From assembly GCA_937980205.1 (NCBI GenBank), contig CALJKW010000022.1:454067-518066 (forward strand): a DNA stretch of 64,000 bases. Direction: 5' to 3'. The stretch is from an uncultured Myxococcales bacterium. GTDB lineage: Bacteria > Myxococcota > Myxococcia > Myxococcales > Myxococcaceae. The notes beneath the pieces were generated by a model. The model made no database searches and was not told where the DNA came from. It saw nothing but the letters and a program-made list of their open reading frames with translations. Made by a program: the position numbers and the translations under genes. Every line of letters starts with the position of its first letter. Position 1 is the stretch's first letter. This document shows, in pieces, positions 26,001 to 33,524 of the stretch.

Positions 26001-26242
26001 CGCGAGCCCGCGGGCGCGGTGAAGCGGTAGTAGTCGGTCTCGGTGCCCGGCTTCACGTAGGCCCGAACCACGGCGTCGTTCCCGGTGAGCACGGTCGCCG
26101 TCGCGGTCGCGCCGTTGGGCTCTCGCTCGGTGATGAGGCCCTGGCTGCCGAGCGCGGAGCGGAGCACCTCGGCGAGCGAGCGCGACCCCGAGCTACCGCA
26201 TCCAGCTGCGAGCAACGCCGCGGCGACGAGAGGCAGGCGCAT
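23075..26242 (-). CDS. Large cysteine-rich surface lipoprotein with PPC and P-domains and a MYXO-CTERM-like tail
   Basis: A 1055-residue exported protein. It has a lipobox (LLAAGC), two bacterial pre-peptidase C-terminal-type beta domains (about 40-145 and 165-270, each with EPN starts), a proprotein-convertase P-domain (about 290-420, ending GTLNSWSLTLCE) and a jelly-roll-like region. About 330 residues of Cys-rich repeats follow (CNDADLCTVGDACQAGAC type). A Gly-Ala-Ser-Thr low-complexity stretch leads to a C-terminal tail: GCGC, a hydrophobic segment and RRRAGRR, which is the MYXO-CTERM pattern recognised by myxosortase. N-terminal lipidation and a C-terminal sorting tail in one protein indicate cell-surface display. 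No peptidase domain is seen. Confidence 0.88.
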   Translation of the reverse strand: MRLPLVAAALLAAGCGSSGSRSLAEVLRSALGSQGLITEREPNGATATATVLTGNDAVVRAYVKPGTETDYYRFTAPAGSRVYAATMTAGSASSSQDTVLDVISTDGTTILETDDDNGTFGAAASSIAGTQLPGAGTYYLRVSGPVQVRPYDLHFRLQTGTPAPEVEPNDTTLTPQALPASGWVAGSTSSTSDLDFYSVTLNAGDTLFASVDRDPERDATDTALALLLLQGATVLLSAGDAAASGPDSIALFATVSTSGTYLLRVDGNTGTYHLSVGVHPATPASSTCATHAGVAPLTIGDLATTASTVTVPGTPVVMDVDVALDLSHASAADLDLSLVAPGGNEVVLLTDVGSENVVLDQQAALPRSFQARGQVQPPPRYRLHWFDGQNGGGTWTLRIRDDQAGGSGTLNSWSLTLCERPAFVCPSGAPPVPLASFDFESGAAGWTHSGTGDSWALGLPSAAPITTCNGGSACWKTNLSGTYGGLTAQDLVSPPIVLPATGAPLRVSWAMKYQLESDSFDHGRVVIRESGGGNARVLWEHHDDTMSESVGNPAVTIQEAAGWGIYSADVSDFVGRTVQLVFIVESDPTNHFAGMAVDDVSVTRCACGNGVVDAPEQCDEGAANGQPGSCCSATCTFVAATTTCRAAAGTCDVAELCTGTSGTCPADAQAMNGTTCSDGDACTTTDTCQAGLCAGGAPVTCTALDQCHDVGVCSPATGVCSNPPKAPGSPCNDADLCTVGDACQAGACTPGVPRTCVAMDQCHVAGVCVPATGLCTNPAKMNGTTCDDGDACTMTDTCQAGACTGGNPKQCVALDACHDVGVCDPLDGLCSDPLKADGSPCSDGDGCTTSDSCQNGTCSAGTPVVCQPLDGCHVAGLCDPATGLCTNPAKGDGAGCDDSNACTRTDTCQAGACVGSNPVVCAAAECREPGLCQPDAGTCVSVPKGDGSACDGGTCLAGSCQQMSGTGGGAGGAGGAGGNATGGAGGSATGGAGGSATGGAGGGAGGGGTSVMLSGCGCDSAAGAPLLLLVLTALRRRAGRRGEWAPRRGVPESKT

Positions 26243-26294
26243 GGATCCGCCATTATGCGCGGGATGCCGGCCGGGCGGGGGCGACCCCTACGGC

Positions 26295-26358
26295 GGGAAA
26301 GTTTTTCACCCGCGCATCCCCTAAAAGTTTGGGGGATACGCGGGCGAAAAACTTTCCC
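26295..26358. repeat. Long near-perfect intergenic hairpin
   Basis: Arms 26295-26321 and 26332-26358 are inverted repeats matching at 25 of 27 positions around a 10-base AT-rich loop (TAAAAGTTTG). They begin and end with GGGAAAG/CTTTCCC and contain AAGTTTTTC. It lies between two divergent genes, the surface lipoprotein and the AbiEi-like gene, so it is not placed as a terminator. It could be a palindromic mobile repeat or an autoregulatory operator. The rest of 26243-26435 shows nothing else recognisable. Confidence 0.7.
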
Positions 26359-26435
26359 CGTGAGCCCCCCCAAGCCCTGCGCGCCGGGTTCGACGTCAGA
26401 CGTGGGATCTACGCTGCGGTCCTGGGAGGGGACGG

Positions 26436-27269
26436 GTGGACGTCGAAGCGTACGAAGAGGACATCCAGCTCGATTTCGGAGTGCGGCGGGGGGCGCAGGC
26501 CCCTGGGGACTTCATCGCGCAGAACCCGTGCCTTCGGATCGAGGAGTTCATGGCGGGGCGCGAGCGAGAAGTTGCGCGCAAGTCGCTCGAGTACCACGTG
26601 AGGCAGGGCCATCTCGTCGTGGTCCGACGGGGAACGTACCTCTGGAAGTCCATGGCGCTCAGGCCCGATCCGTTCATCCTCGCGAGCCGAGTCGCGAGAG
26701 GGGCGGTGATCTCGCACGCGAGCGCACTCTGGTGGCATGAGCTGCTGCCGCAGCAGGAAACGATGGTCGTGACGACTCGGACACCGATCCCGCCGCTCTC
26801 GTTCGCCGGGACGACGTACCGCACCGTGCCACCACCACCAGCGCTTCGTGATGCGGACATCCTCTTCACCGGCGGCGTTCGGCGAGAAGAGCGCCTCGGC
26901 GTGAGCATCGACGTCTGCACGCCGGAGCGAGCTTTCGTCGACTGCCTGCACCGACTGGACGTCTCTCCGGATCTCGAGGCGCTCTGGCAGGCGTTCAACG
27001 TCAACTTCGATCCACCCGACGGCGCCGAGATGGTCCGCTACGCGGTGAAGCTCGGCAACCGGGTGACGTGCGCGAGGGTGGGGCTGTTCATCCAGTATCG
27101 GCGTCGGATGTTCACGAGAGAGCCTCAGCTCCATCTGCTGCGCGAGCGAATGCCCGCGGCACCGGCCTTGGCGGATCCCCGGTATCCCCGCTACCTCTGC
27201 CAGTACCTGCCCGAATGGCGGCTGCTGCTGCCTTCGGGCTTCCACCGGGTCCTCTTCCCGAACGGCTGA
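26436..27269 (+). CDS. AbiEi-family antitoxin/transcriptional regulator, unpaired
   Basis: A 277-residue protein matching the AbiEi antitoxin family. An N-terminal winged-helix region (EVARKSLEYHVRQGHLVVVRRGTYL) precedes the C-terminal antitoxin domain with DPFILASRVARGAVISHASAL, FAGTTYRTV, TPERAFVDCLHR and VRYAVKLGNRVT. AbiEi proteins repress their own promoters and neutralise the nucleotidyltransferase toxin AbiEii. Here no AbiEii gene follows: a convergent SNF2 ATPase begins 7 bases after the stop. GTG at 26436 has a strong GGGAGGGG ribosome site. The long hairpin upstream is a plausible autoregulatory site. Confidence 0.78.
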   Translation: MDVEAYEEDIQLDFGVRRGAQAPGDFIAQNPCLRIEEFMAGREREVARKSLEYHVRQGHLVVVRRGTYLWKSMALRPDPFILASRVARGAVISHASALWWHELLPQQETMVVTTRTPIPPLSFAGTTYRTVPPPPALRDADILFTGGVRREERLGVSIDVCTPERAFVDCLHRLDVSPDLEALWQAFNVNFDPPDGAEMVRYAVKLGNRVTCARVGLFIQYRRRMFTREPQLHLLRERMPAAPALADPRYPRYLCQYLPEWRLLLPSGFHRVLFPNG

Positions 27270-27275
27270 GCGGGC

Positions 27276-30200
27276 TCAGCGATTGATCACGAACGCGCAG
27301 ACCGAGTCGAGCTGAACACCGACGCCCTCGAGCGCCTCGAGCAGCGCCTCGGCGTGCTGCTTCTCCACGTCGACGAGCTTCTTCACCTGGGCATCCGGCA
27401 CGCCCTGGTGCGCGAGCGCGAGCTTGAGCCGCTGCATGCGCGTATCGCGCTCCGCCTCGATGGCCTTCTTCGCCTTCGCGTTCCGCTTCTTCAGCTCGTC
27501 CCTCGCGGCAGTGGTCGCGGCGGCGACGGCCGGCTCGACGAACTGCTGCAGGTTGGCGAACGCGGCCCGGATCTCGTCGCCCTTGAGCGACCGGCCGTCG
27601 TTCTCCTTCAGCGTCTGCAGCACCGACGGCTCGACCTTCGGCTTCCCGTCCGTTCCGGAGACGACCGCGACGTGAATCAGCAGCCGATCCAGGAACCGGG
27701 ACAGCTGCCGCGACGGCACGCGGGCGCCCGGCGAGGTGTCTTGCGGCTCCGGCATCGTCACGTGGAACAGCACCTCGAGGCCCCGGTGCTTCTGCGGCCC
27801 GCGCACCTCGAGGAACCGCGCGCCATTGCGCCCGAACGGGCCGTCGCGCAGGAACCCGAACAACCCCTCGACGATGGGGTGGCCGGTCGCGAAGTACTCG
27901 ATCTCCTCGTGATCGACCGCGGTGTCCCGCCAGAAGGTGCCGAGCACCGTGCGCTCTTTCTGAATGTCGAGCCCCGGCAGCGCCTCGACGTTCAGCGCGT
28001 GCCCGAAGTGGAACGCGCACTGAAACGCCTCGACCTGCTGATCGGTGTCGACGCCGAGGCCGACCTTGAGCGCGAGCTCGGTGACGGTCTCCTCGAGGCG
28101 CTCGTCGAGATCTCTCGCCACGCCCCACAGGCCGTCTTCGAGCGACTCGTCTTCCTCGCCCTCGTGATCGATGCGCTCGTGCGCGCGCTTCACCAGCGCG
28201 GCGACCGCCTCTTCGTCGAAGCTGCGGCGGTCGAGCAGCGGGTCGTAGGCGCGCCGGACCTGATCGCGCGCCGAGGTCACCTTCGCCTTGAGCTCTTCGA
28301 CGTAGGCGGTGCGATCTTTCGGCTTCGAGAGCGCGAGCTCGGTGAGCTTGCCTTCGACCTCTTCGAGCACGGCGTCGAGACCGCCCACCGTCTCTCCGAA
28401 GACGCCGACGGCGTCGGCGAGCACCGACAGCACGTCGGCCGACAGCGAGCCCTTCACCTCGAACACGTGAATGTCGACCGGCTTCGTCTGGCCGATGCGG
28501 TCGAGGCGGCCGATGCGCTGCTCGGCGACGGCGGGGCTCCACGGCAGGTCGTAGTTCACCAGGTGGTGGCTGAACTGGAAGTTGCGGCCTTCGCCGCCGA
28601 CCTCGGTGCAGATGAGCACCTTCGGCCCCTCGGGGTCGCGGAACCGCGCGACCTGCCGGTCGCGCTCCACCAGCGGCAGATCGCCGTGGTACGCGAGCGC
28701 CTCGACGCCGCCGTCGCGCAGGCGCGCCTGCAGCGACTCGAGCGTCTCGCGAGACTCGGTGAACACGAGGACCTTCGCGTCTTTCTCCTTCGCCCAGATG
28801 CTCTCGAGCAGGTTGGAGAACGTCACCATCTTCGCGTCGCGCTCCGGAATCGGAGGCAGCCGCAGGTTCTCGAGCGCCTGCGTGCTCTTCACCGCCGACC
28901 ACAGCGCCGCCGTCGACGACTCGAAGCGCCGCAGCACGCCCGCGAGCGGAGCCCCTTTGAGCGTGCTCTTCGCCAGCGCGTCGAGCACCTGATCGCGGAT
29001 CTTCTGCTCTTCCTTCGACAGCTTCACCTCGTGCCGGTGCAGCACGCGCTTGTTGAAGCCGCCGACGACCGCGCGCCGGTTGCGGATCAGCCGCTCGGAG
29101 AGCGAGTACGTCTCGGCGAGGTGATCGAGCAGCGCCTTCGGGTCGTCGCCCAGCCGCAGGTTCGGGTCGCTCGGGAACTGCTGCGCGAGCTTCTTCACCG
29201 CCTTCTCGGCGTCCTTGCCTTCGATCAGCGCGCGCACCGCGCCCGACAGCTCTTCCTGCCGCGCCAGCCGCTCTTCGAACCCCTTCACCGTCGGAGCCGT
29301 CTGCGGGTCGACCAGCTTGAGCAGCGCCTGGTACTCCGCCGGGTCGAGCTGCATCGGAGTCGCGGTGAGCAACAACAGCCCCCAGCAGTTCTTCGAGATG
29401 CCCTCGGCCGCCGCGTACGACTTCTCGCCCTTGAGGTGATGCGCCTCGTCGAACACGACGAGGTCCCAGAACGCGCCCTCGGCCGACGCCTCTTCCCGGT
29501 ACTTCGGGTTGCGCTGCAGCATCTCGAGGCTGGTGACGACGTAGTCGAACCGCGTCCACGGAGAGACGCCCGGCATCTCCTCGAGCGACTTCTCGTACCG
29601 CTCCGTGTCCATCAGCGTGAAGAGCTGGTTGAACTTGTGGAAGAGCTCGACGAGCCACTGCACCGTGAGGTGCGACGGCGCGACCACGAGCACGCGGCGC
29701 GCGAGGCCGGCGAGCCGCAGCGCCGAGAAGATCATGCCCGCTTCGATCGTCTTGCCGAGGCCGACCTCGTCGGCGAGCACGAAGCGCGGGCGCGGGCTCG
29801 TGAGCACGCGCTGCACCACGCCGACCTGGTGCGGCTTCACCATCACCCGCGAGGCGAGCAGCGCGCCGAGCGCGTCGTTGCGCCGCTCGTCGTCGAGCGC
29901 GAGCGCCGAGCGGCGCAGCAGGAAGCCCTTCGAGTCGCCGACGCGGCCCTCCTTGAGCATCGTCAGCATGTCCGGCCGCGGCGCCTGCGCGCGGATCTCG
30001 GACTCGGGCAGCTCGCTCTCGGTGCCGTCGTCCATCTTCAGCACATAGCGGCGCAGCCCGCGGCCGCCCTCGACCTCTTCGACCACCTTGCCGGTGGCTC
30101 CCTTGTGCGTGCGAATGGCCTGGCCTCGATCCAGCGCCGTCGGTACGAGCGCGCCGCCCTTCGTGGAAACGAGAATCGGGCCGCCTTCGCGTGCAGGGAA

Positions 30201-30308
30201 GATGACCTGAGCCTTCATGCCCTCGTCTTCGAGCGTCGCGAGGTGACCGATGCCCCACTCCGGCTGGGGGAGGTAGCGGACCTTCTGTCCCAGGACGAGC
30301 TTGCTCAT
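27276..30308 (-). CDS. RapA-like SNF2/SWI2 ATPase
   Basis: A 1010-residue Swi2/Snf2 enzyme resembling RapA, the RNA polymerase-recycling ATPase. An N-terminal beta domain (KLVLGQKVRYLPQPEWGIGHLA) precedes the helicase core with Walker A ADEVGLGKTIEAG, DEAH box (VVFDEAHHL), motif III LLTATPMQ, motif V (CTEVGGEGRNFQ) and motif VI (QRIGRLDRIGQ). The C-terminal third continues in the RapA manner and ends in a Lys-rich coiled coil. ATG at 30308 follows AGGTGG by 10 bases. Compared with E. coli RapA (about 970 residues) the length is typical. It is convergent with the AbiEi-like gene. Confidence 0.88.
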   Translation of the reverse strand: MSKLVLGQKVRYLPQPEWGIGHLATLEDEGMKAQVIFPAREGGPILVSTKGGALVPTALDRGQAIRTHKGATGKVVEEVEGGRGLRRYVLKMDDGTESELPESEIRAQAPRPDMLTMLKEGRVGDSKGFLLRRSALALDDERRNDALGALLASRVMVKPHQVGVVQRVLTSPRPRFVLADEVGLGKTIEAGMIFSALRLAGLARRVLVVAPSHLTVQWLVELFHKFNQLFTLMDTERYEKSLEEMPGVSPWTRFDYVVTSLEMLQRNPKYREEASAEGAFWDLVVFDEAHHLKGEKSYAAAEGISKNCWGLLLLTATPMQLDPAEYQALLKLVDPQTAPTVKGFEERLARQEELSGAVRALIEGKDAEKAVKKLAQQFPSDPNLRLGDDPKALLDHLAETYSLSERLIRNRRAVVGGFNKRVLHRHEVKLSKEEQKIRDQVLDALAKSTLKGAPLAGVLRRFESSTAALWSAVKSTQALENLRLPPIPERDAKMVTFSNLLESIWAKEKDAKVLVFTESRETLESLQARLRDGGVEALAYHGDLPLVERDRQVARFRDPEGPKVLICTEVGGEGRNFQFSHHLVNYDLPWSPAVAEQRIGRLDRIGQTKPVDIHVFEVKGSLSADVLSVLADAVGVFGETVGGLDAVLEEVEGKLTELALSKPKDRTAYVEELKAKVTSARDQVRRAYDPLLDRRSFDEEAVAALVKRAHERIDHEGEEDESLEDGLWGVARDLDERLEETVTELALKVGLGVDTDQQVEAFQCAFHFGHALNVEALPGLDIQKERTVLGTFWRDTAVDHEEIEYFATGHPIVEGLFGFLRDGPFGRNGARFLEVRGPQKHRGLEVLFHVTMPEPQDTSPGARVPSRQLSRFLDRLLIHVAVVSGTDGKPKVEPSVLQTLKENDGRSLKGDEIRAAFANLQQFVEPAVAAATTAARDELKKRNAKAKKAIEAERDTRMQRLKLALAHQGVPDAQVKKLVDVEKQHAEALLEALEGVGVQLDSVCAFVINR

Positions 30309-30456
30309 GGTGCGCACTGCCACCTAGCGCGCAGGACGGCAGATCGCCACTGTGCTTTCGCGGATGTAACGGGCCCTCGGCCGCCCCGAAACAGCTTGTT
30401 GGGGTCCGATGCTTGATCCACAGTCCGCCGAACCCAGGAAGCGAGGGAGGAACTCC

Positions 30457-31062
30457 ATGGCGAAGAAGAAGGCCGTAAAGAAGGCAGCTCCGAAGAAGAA
30501 GGCAGCGAAGAAGGCCGCTTCGAAGCAGGCCGGGCCGAAGAAGGTCAGCCCGGTGCCGACCGACGTCGCGCAGCTCACCCCGTACTTCTCCGTGCCCGAC
30601 GCGAAGAAGGCGATCGAGTTCTACCAGCAGGTCTTCGGCGCCAAGGTCAAAGGCCAGCCGATGCTCGGCCCCGACGGCAAGATCGCGCACGCCGCGCTGC
30701 AGATCGGCAACGCGCAGCTCTTCCTCGCGGATCAGATGAACCCCGGCCCGACGACCGGCCGCAGCTCGGGCGTCATGCTCTACGTGAAGGACACCCACGC
30801 CGTCTTCCAGAAGGCCATCTCCCTCGGCGCGAAGCAGCTCATGCCGGTGATGGACATGTTCTGGGGCGACCGCTGGGGCATGTTCGAAGATCCGTTCGGC
30901 AACGTCTGGCAGATCGCCACGCACCTCGAGGACGTGAAGCCCGCCGACCTGCAGAAGCGCGCGATGGAGGCCATGAGCCAGATGCCTCCGCCCGCCGACG
31001 CCGGCACGCCGCCGCCGCCGCCCGCCGACATCACCAGCACCGAGAACATCGCGCGCGCCTGA
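30457..31062 (+). CDS. VOC (glyoxalase-fold) protein with histone H1-like N-terminal tail
   Basis: A 201-residue protein in two parts. Residues 2-29 are almost entirely Lys and Ala (AKKKAVKKAAPKKK and repeats), like the tails of histone H1 and bacterial H1-like proteins. Residues about 38-170 are a PhnB/glyoxalase-type VOC domain (TPYFSVPDAKKAIEFYQQVFGAK, GVMLYVKDTHAVFQKAISLGA, GMFEDPFGNVWQIATH). A Pro-rich tail follows. GGGAGGAA 5 bases upstream fixes the ATG at 30457. The fusion could target a small-molecule-binding or resistance-type domain to DNA; catalytic activity is uncertain. A strong terminator follows. Confidence 0.85.
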   Translation: MAKKKAVKKAAPKKKAAKKAASKQAGPKKVSPVPTDVAQLTPYFSVPDAKKAIEFYQQVFGAKVKGQPMLGPDGKIAHAALQIGNAQLFLADQMNPGPTTGRSSGVMLYVKDTHAVFQKAISLGAKQLMPVMDMFWGDRWGMFEDPFGNVWQIATHLEDVKPADLQKRAMEAMSQMPPPADAGTPPPPPADITSTENIARA

Positions 31063-31085
31063 GCGGCGAACGCGACGGACAGAAG

Positions 31086-31120
31086 AAAGGCCGGGTCGCT
31101 GATCAGCGCCCGGCCTTTTT
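31086..31120 (+). terminator. Rho-independent terminator of the VOC gene
   Basis: AAAGGCCGGG (31086-31095) pairs perfectly with CCCGGCCTTT (31109-31118). The inner CGCTGATCAGCG palindrome extends the stem, and five Ts run from 31116. It lies 23 bases after the stop of the VOC gene and separates it from the convergent acyl carrier protein gene. Confidence 0.88.
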
Positions 31121-31143
31121 CACGTGCAGAAGGTGAAGCGCTC

Positions 31144-31425
31144 TCAGGCCGCCGCGACGGCCTTGATCTTCGGCGCCAGGTACGCGGCGAGCGTCGCCAC
31201 GCTGCGGAAGTGCTGCTTCGCGCTGCCGTCGCCGTCGAAGCGGACGTTGTACTTGTACTCGATGGCCGAGAGCAGCTCGAGCGCGCTCAGCGAGTCGAGG
31301 CCGAGGCCTTCGGTCGGAGAGAACAGCGGCTCGTCGTCCTTGATGTTCTCGGGCTTCACGTCTTCGAGGCGCAGCGATTCGACGATCAGCGCCTTCAGCG
31401 AGGTCTTCAGTTCAGTCTCAGTCAT
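31144..31425 (-). CDS. Acyl carrier protein
   Basis: A 93-residue ACP. The phosphopantetheine attachment serine lies in GLDSLSALEL, with the helix II-loop-helix III pattern around it and an acidic N-terminal helix. It is longer than housekeeping AcpP and has a basic, Ala-rich C-terminus, so it is probably a dedicated carrier. It is the second gene of a two-gene unit, 30 bases after the flavoprotein/halogenase-like gene, which suggests that it carries that enzyme's substrate. ATG at 31425 is preceded by GGAG. Confidence 0.92.
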   Translation of the reverse strand: MTETELKTSLKALIVESLRLEDVKPENIKDDEPLFSPTEGLGLDSLSALELLSAIEYKYNVRFDGDGSAKQHFRSVATLAAYLAPKIKAVAAA

Positions 31426-31455
31426 GGGGGAGTGCTCCACAGCGTAGCGCAAAGC

Positions 31456-32673
31456 TCATATCAGCTTCTGCAGGTTCTTCACGGTGCCCTCGGGATCTCG
31501 GACGAACGGATTCTGTTCGTCGAGCACGTAGCCACCGAGCACCGAAGTGATGGCCCGCTTGAATTTGTCGGGCTTCTGCGGATTCATGAAAATCCGCTGC
31601 AGCGAGCCGTCGTACCAGGTCTGGACGAAGGTACGGAAAACTCCGACCGCCTTGCGCATCGGCGGCTCGTATTCGGCCGTCCAGTCGACCGCCTCCCCGG
31701 CGAGCTGGCGCGCGATGATCTTCGCCGCGCGGCTCGACGACTCCAGCGCGAGCGTCACGCCCGAGCTGAAGATGGGGTCGAGGAACTCGGACGCGTTGCC
31801 CGTCACCGCCCAGCCCGGGCCGTGGTACTTCGAGACCGACGCCGTCCAGCCTTCGAGGCGCGTCGTCTTCATCACCGGCGTCGCCTTCGCGACGCGCTTC
31901 ATCACGTTCGGGTCGGCCTTGATCAGCGAGTGGAACGCCTCGTGGTCGGTCTTGCCGTGCTTCTCGAACATCGGCCGCTCGGCCACGACGCCGACCGAGG
32001 TGCGGCCGTTCGAGAAGGGGATGACCCAAGACCACGGGCCCTCCGGGTGAATGACGATCCAGATGTCGCCTTCCGCCTCACCCGCGGGGCGAGCGTCGCC
32101 CTCGAAGTGGGCGAACAGCGCCATGCGCGGCGCGAGCGCCGGCTTCGCCTCGAGGTTGAGCAGCCGCGGCAGCACGCGGCCGTAGCCCGAGCAGTCGAGC
32201 ACGAAGCGGCCCTCGGCCGTGTACTTCGCGTTCGTCTCGGTGTCGGTCACCATCACCTTCGCGCCGCTGCCGTCGGGCGCGAACTCGACGGCGTCGACGC
32301 GCTGCTGGAAGAGCACCTTCGCGCCGTACTTGCGCGCCTGCGTCGACAGCGCCTGATCGAAGTCGGCGCGCGTCACCTGCAGGGCCTGCGGCGCCTGGCC
32401 GGGGAACATCTCCGCGAAGCAGAAGCGCTCGGTCTGATCTCCCTCGAGGAACAGCGCGGCAGGCTTGGGCATGAACCGGCGCGCGTTGACACACTCGAGC
32501 AGGCCCGCCTCGGTGAGGATGTCCATGCAGCGCGGCAGCAGCGACTCACCGATCTGGAACCGAGGGAAAGTGCCCGCCTCCAGCGTGAGCACCTGGAGGC
32601 CCTGGCGCGCGAGCATGGCGCCCGCAACGCTCCCGGCCGGGCCGGCTCCAATTACGATGACGTCTGCTTTCAT
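31456..32673 (-). CDS. FAD-dependent halogenase-like oxidoreductase
   Basis: A 405-residue flavoprotein of the PHBH/tryptophan-halogenase-like group. Features are an N-terminal dinucleotide fold (VIVIGAGPAGS), GESLLPR, the DFDQAL region, and the motif GPWSWVIPF, which fits the WxWxIP signature used to recognise flavin-dependent halogenases. Related enzymes halogenate or oxidise aromatic units tethered to carrier proteins, and an acyl carrier protein gene follows 30 bases later. An excellent AGGAAGGA ribosome site precedes the ATG. No ketosynthase, adenylation domain or flavin reductase gene lies nearby, so the acyl donor must come from elsewhere. A ketoreductase- or geranylgeranyl-reductase-like activity is the main alternative. 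Confidence 0.82.
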   Translation of the reverse strand: MKADVIVIGAGPAGSVAGAMLARQGLQVLTLEAGTFPRFQIGESLLPRCMDILTEAGLLECVNARRFMPKPAALFLEGDQTERFCFAEMFPGQAPQALQVTRADFDQALSTQARKYGAKVLFQQRVDAVEFAPDGSGAKVMVTDTETNAKYTAEGRFVLDCSGYGRVLPRLLNLEAKPALAPRMALFAHFEGDARPAGEAEGDIWIVIHPEGPWSWVIPFSNGRTSVGVVAERPMFEKHGKTDHEAFHSLIKADPNVMKRVAKATPVMKTTRLEGWTASVSKYHGPGWAVTGNASEFLDPIFSSGVTLALESSSRAAKIIARQLAGEAVDWTAEYEPPMRKAVGVFRTFVQTWYDGSLQRIFMNPQKPDKFKRAITSVLGGYVLDEQNPFVRDPEGTVKNLQKLI

Positions 32674-32716
32674 TAGTCCTTCCTATGACGCGGTGGCGCA
32701 GACGAGCAAGCGCCGC

Positions 32717-32741
32717 CGCGGGGGATGAAGCAATCCCCGCG
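32717..32741 (-). terminator. Intergenic GC hairpin between the outer-membrane protein and flavoprotein genes
   Basis: CGCGGGGGAT (32717-32726) pairs with ATCCCCGCG (32733-32741) with one bulged G, about 40 bases beyond the stop of the outer-membrane protein gene. There is no T-tract; it may terminate or stabilise that transcript. The rest of 32674-32782 contains only the flavoprotein ribosome site. Confidence 0.3.
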
Positions 32742-32782
32742 ACGCGCTGGGTATTCCCGCCGCCCGCTGGAAGGACGAGCTT

Positions 32783-33433
32783 CTAGAACGCGATGCCGAT
32801 GCCGCCGCGAATCGAGTTCGTTCCCAGCTCACCGCGCAGGTAGATCGTCTTCGAGATCTCGAAGATCACTCCGGCCGCGAAGTGGTAGTGGAAGAACACG
32901 ACCGACTGCCCCGCGGGAGCCGGCCAGATCGCGACGCCCAGGTTCAGCGGCTTCGCGTACACCGCGAGGTTCGGCAGCAGGTACACGGTGTAGCGGGGCT
33001 CGACGATCGGCAGGAAGTAGATCGGCGCGCGGCCGCAGCACGTGCCGGGCGCGATGCCGATGTCGATGCCGAACTCGATGTCGAACGAGTCGTTGATCTG
33101 CGGCACGAACCCGTCGTGCACGATGGGGATGTTGAAGCGCGCCGCCAGCGGCAGCGCCACGTACGGCACGTAGTACGGGTACGCGAAGCCGGCGAAGAAC
33201 GACAACATCATCGGCCGCTTCTTGCCCTTGCTGGCGTCGAGCAGCGCGTCGGTCGCGCGGAAGCCCCCGCCGCCCGAAGAGCTGTCGTCCTTCTTCTCTT
33301 CGGTCGTGCTGGTCGTGTCCGACGGTGGGGGCGGAGGCGGAGGAGGAGGCGGCGGTGGGTCGTCTTTCGCCAGCGCAGAGCCGGCGAGGAAGAGGCACGA
33401 CACCACAGCGAGCGTGGTCAGGGGTCGGCGCAT
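32783..33433 (-). CDS. Putative outer-membrane beta-barrel protein with polyproline stretch
   Basis: A 216-residue exported protein not assignable to a named family. A signal peptide (MRRPLTTLAVVSCLFLAGSALA) is followed by a run of 12 prolines, an acidic Ser/Thr/Lys linker and a Gly stretch. Then come about 150 residues of alternating hydrophobic beta strands ending in a C-terminal Phe (GGIGIAF), the pattern expected of a small outer-membrane barrel assembled by BAM. The Pro-rich part may span the periplasm or contact peptidoglycan. It lies 109 bases upstream of the flavoprotein gene on the same strand. Confidence 0.75.
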   Translation of the reverse strand: MRRPLTTLAVVSCLFLAGSALAKDDPPPPPPPPPPPPSDTTSTTEEKKDDSSSGGGGFRATDALLDASKGKKRPMMLSFFAGFAYPYYVPYVALPLAARFNIPIVHDGFVPQINDSFDIEFGIDIGIAPGTCCGRAPIYFLPIVEPRYTVYLLPNLAVYAKPLNLGVAIWPAPAGQSVVFFHYHFAAGVIFEISKTIYLRGELGTNSIRGGIGIAF

Positions 33434-33524
33434 GGCGCTGCGTTATACGGGCCCGCGCCCGGCCTTTCCCGAAAAAAACTCGTGCCAACGCGCGGCCGTG
33501 GCCGCTTCGGGCAACGCGAGGTCG

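Noticed and set aside
26436..30308. Complete AbiE toxin-antitoxin or phage-defence island including the SNF2 ATPase
   Set aside because: No nucleotidyltransferase toxin is present and the ATPase looks like housekeeping RapA, convergent rather than co-directional.
27354..30416. A 1020-codon open frame opposite the RapA-like gene
   Set aside because: It is the complement shadow of a well-conserved SNF2 ATPase with all helicase motifs.
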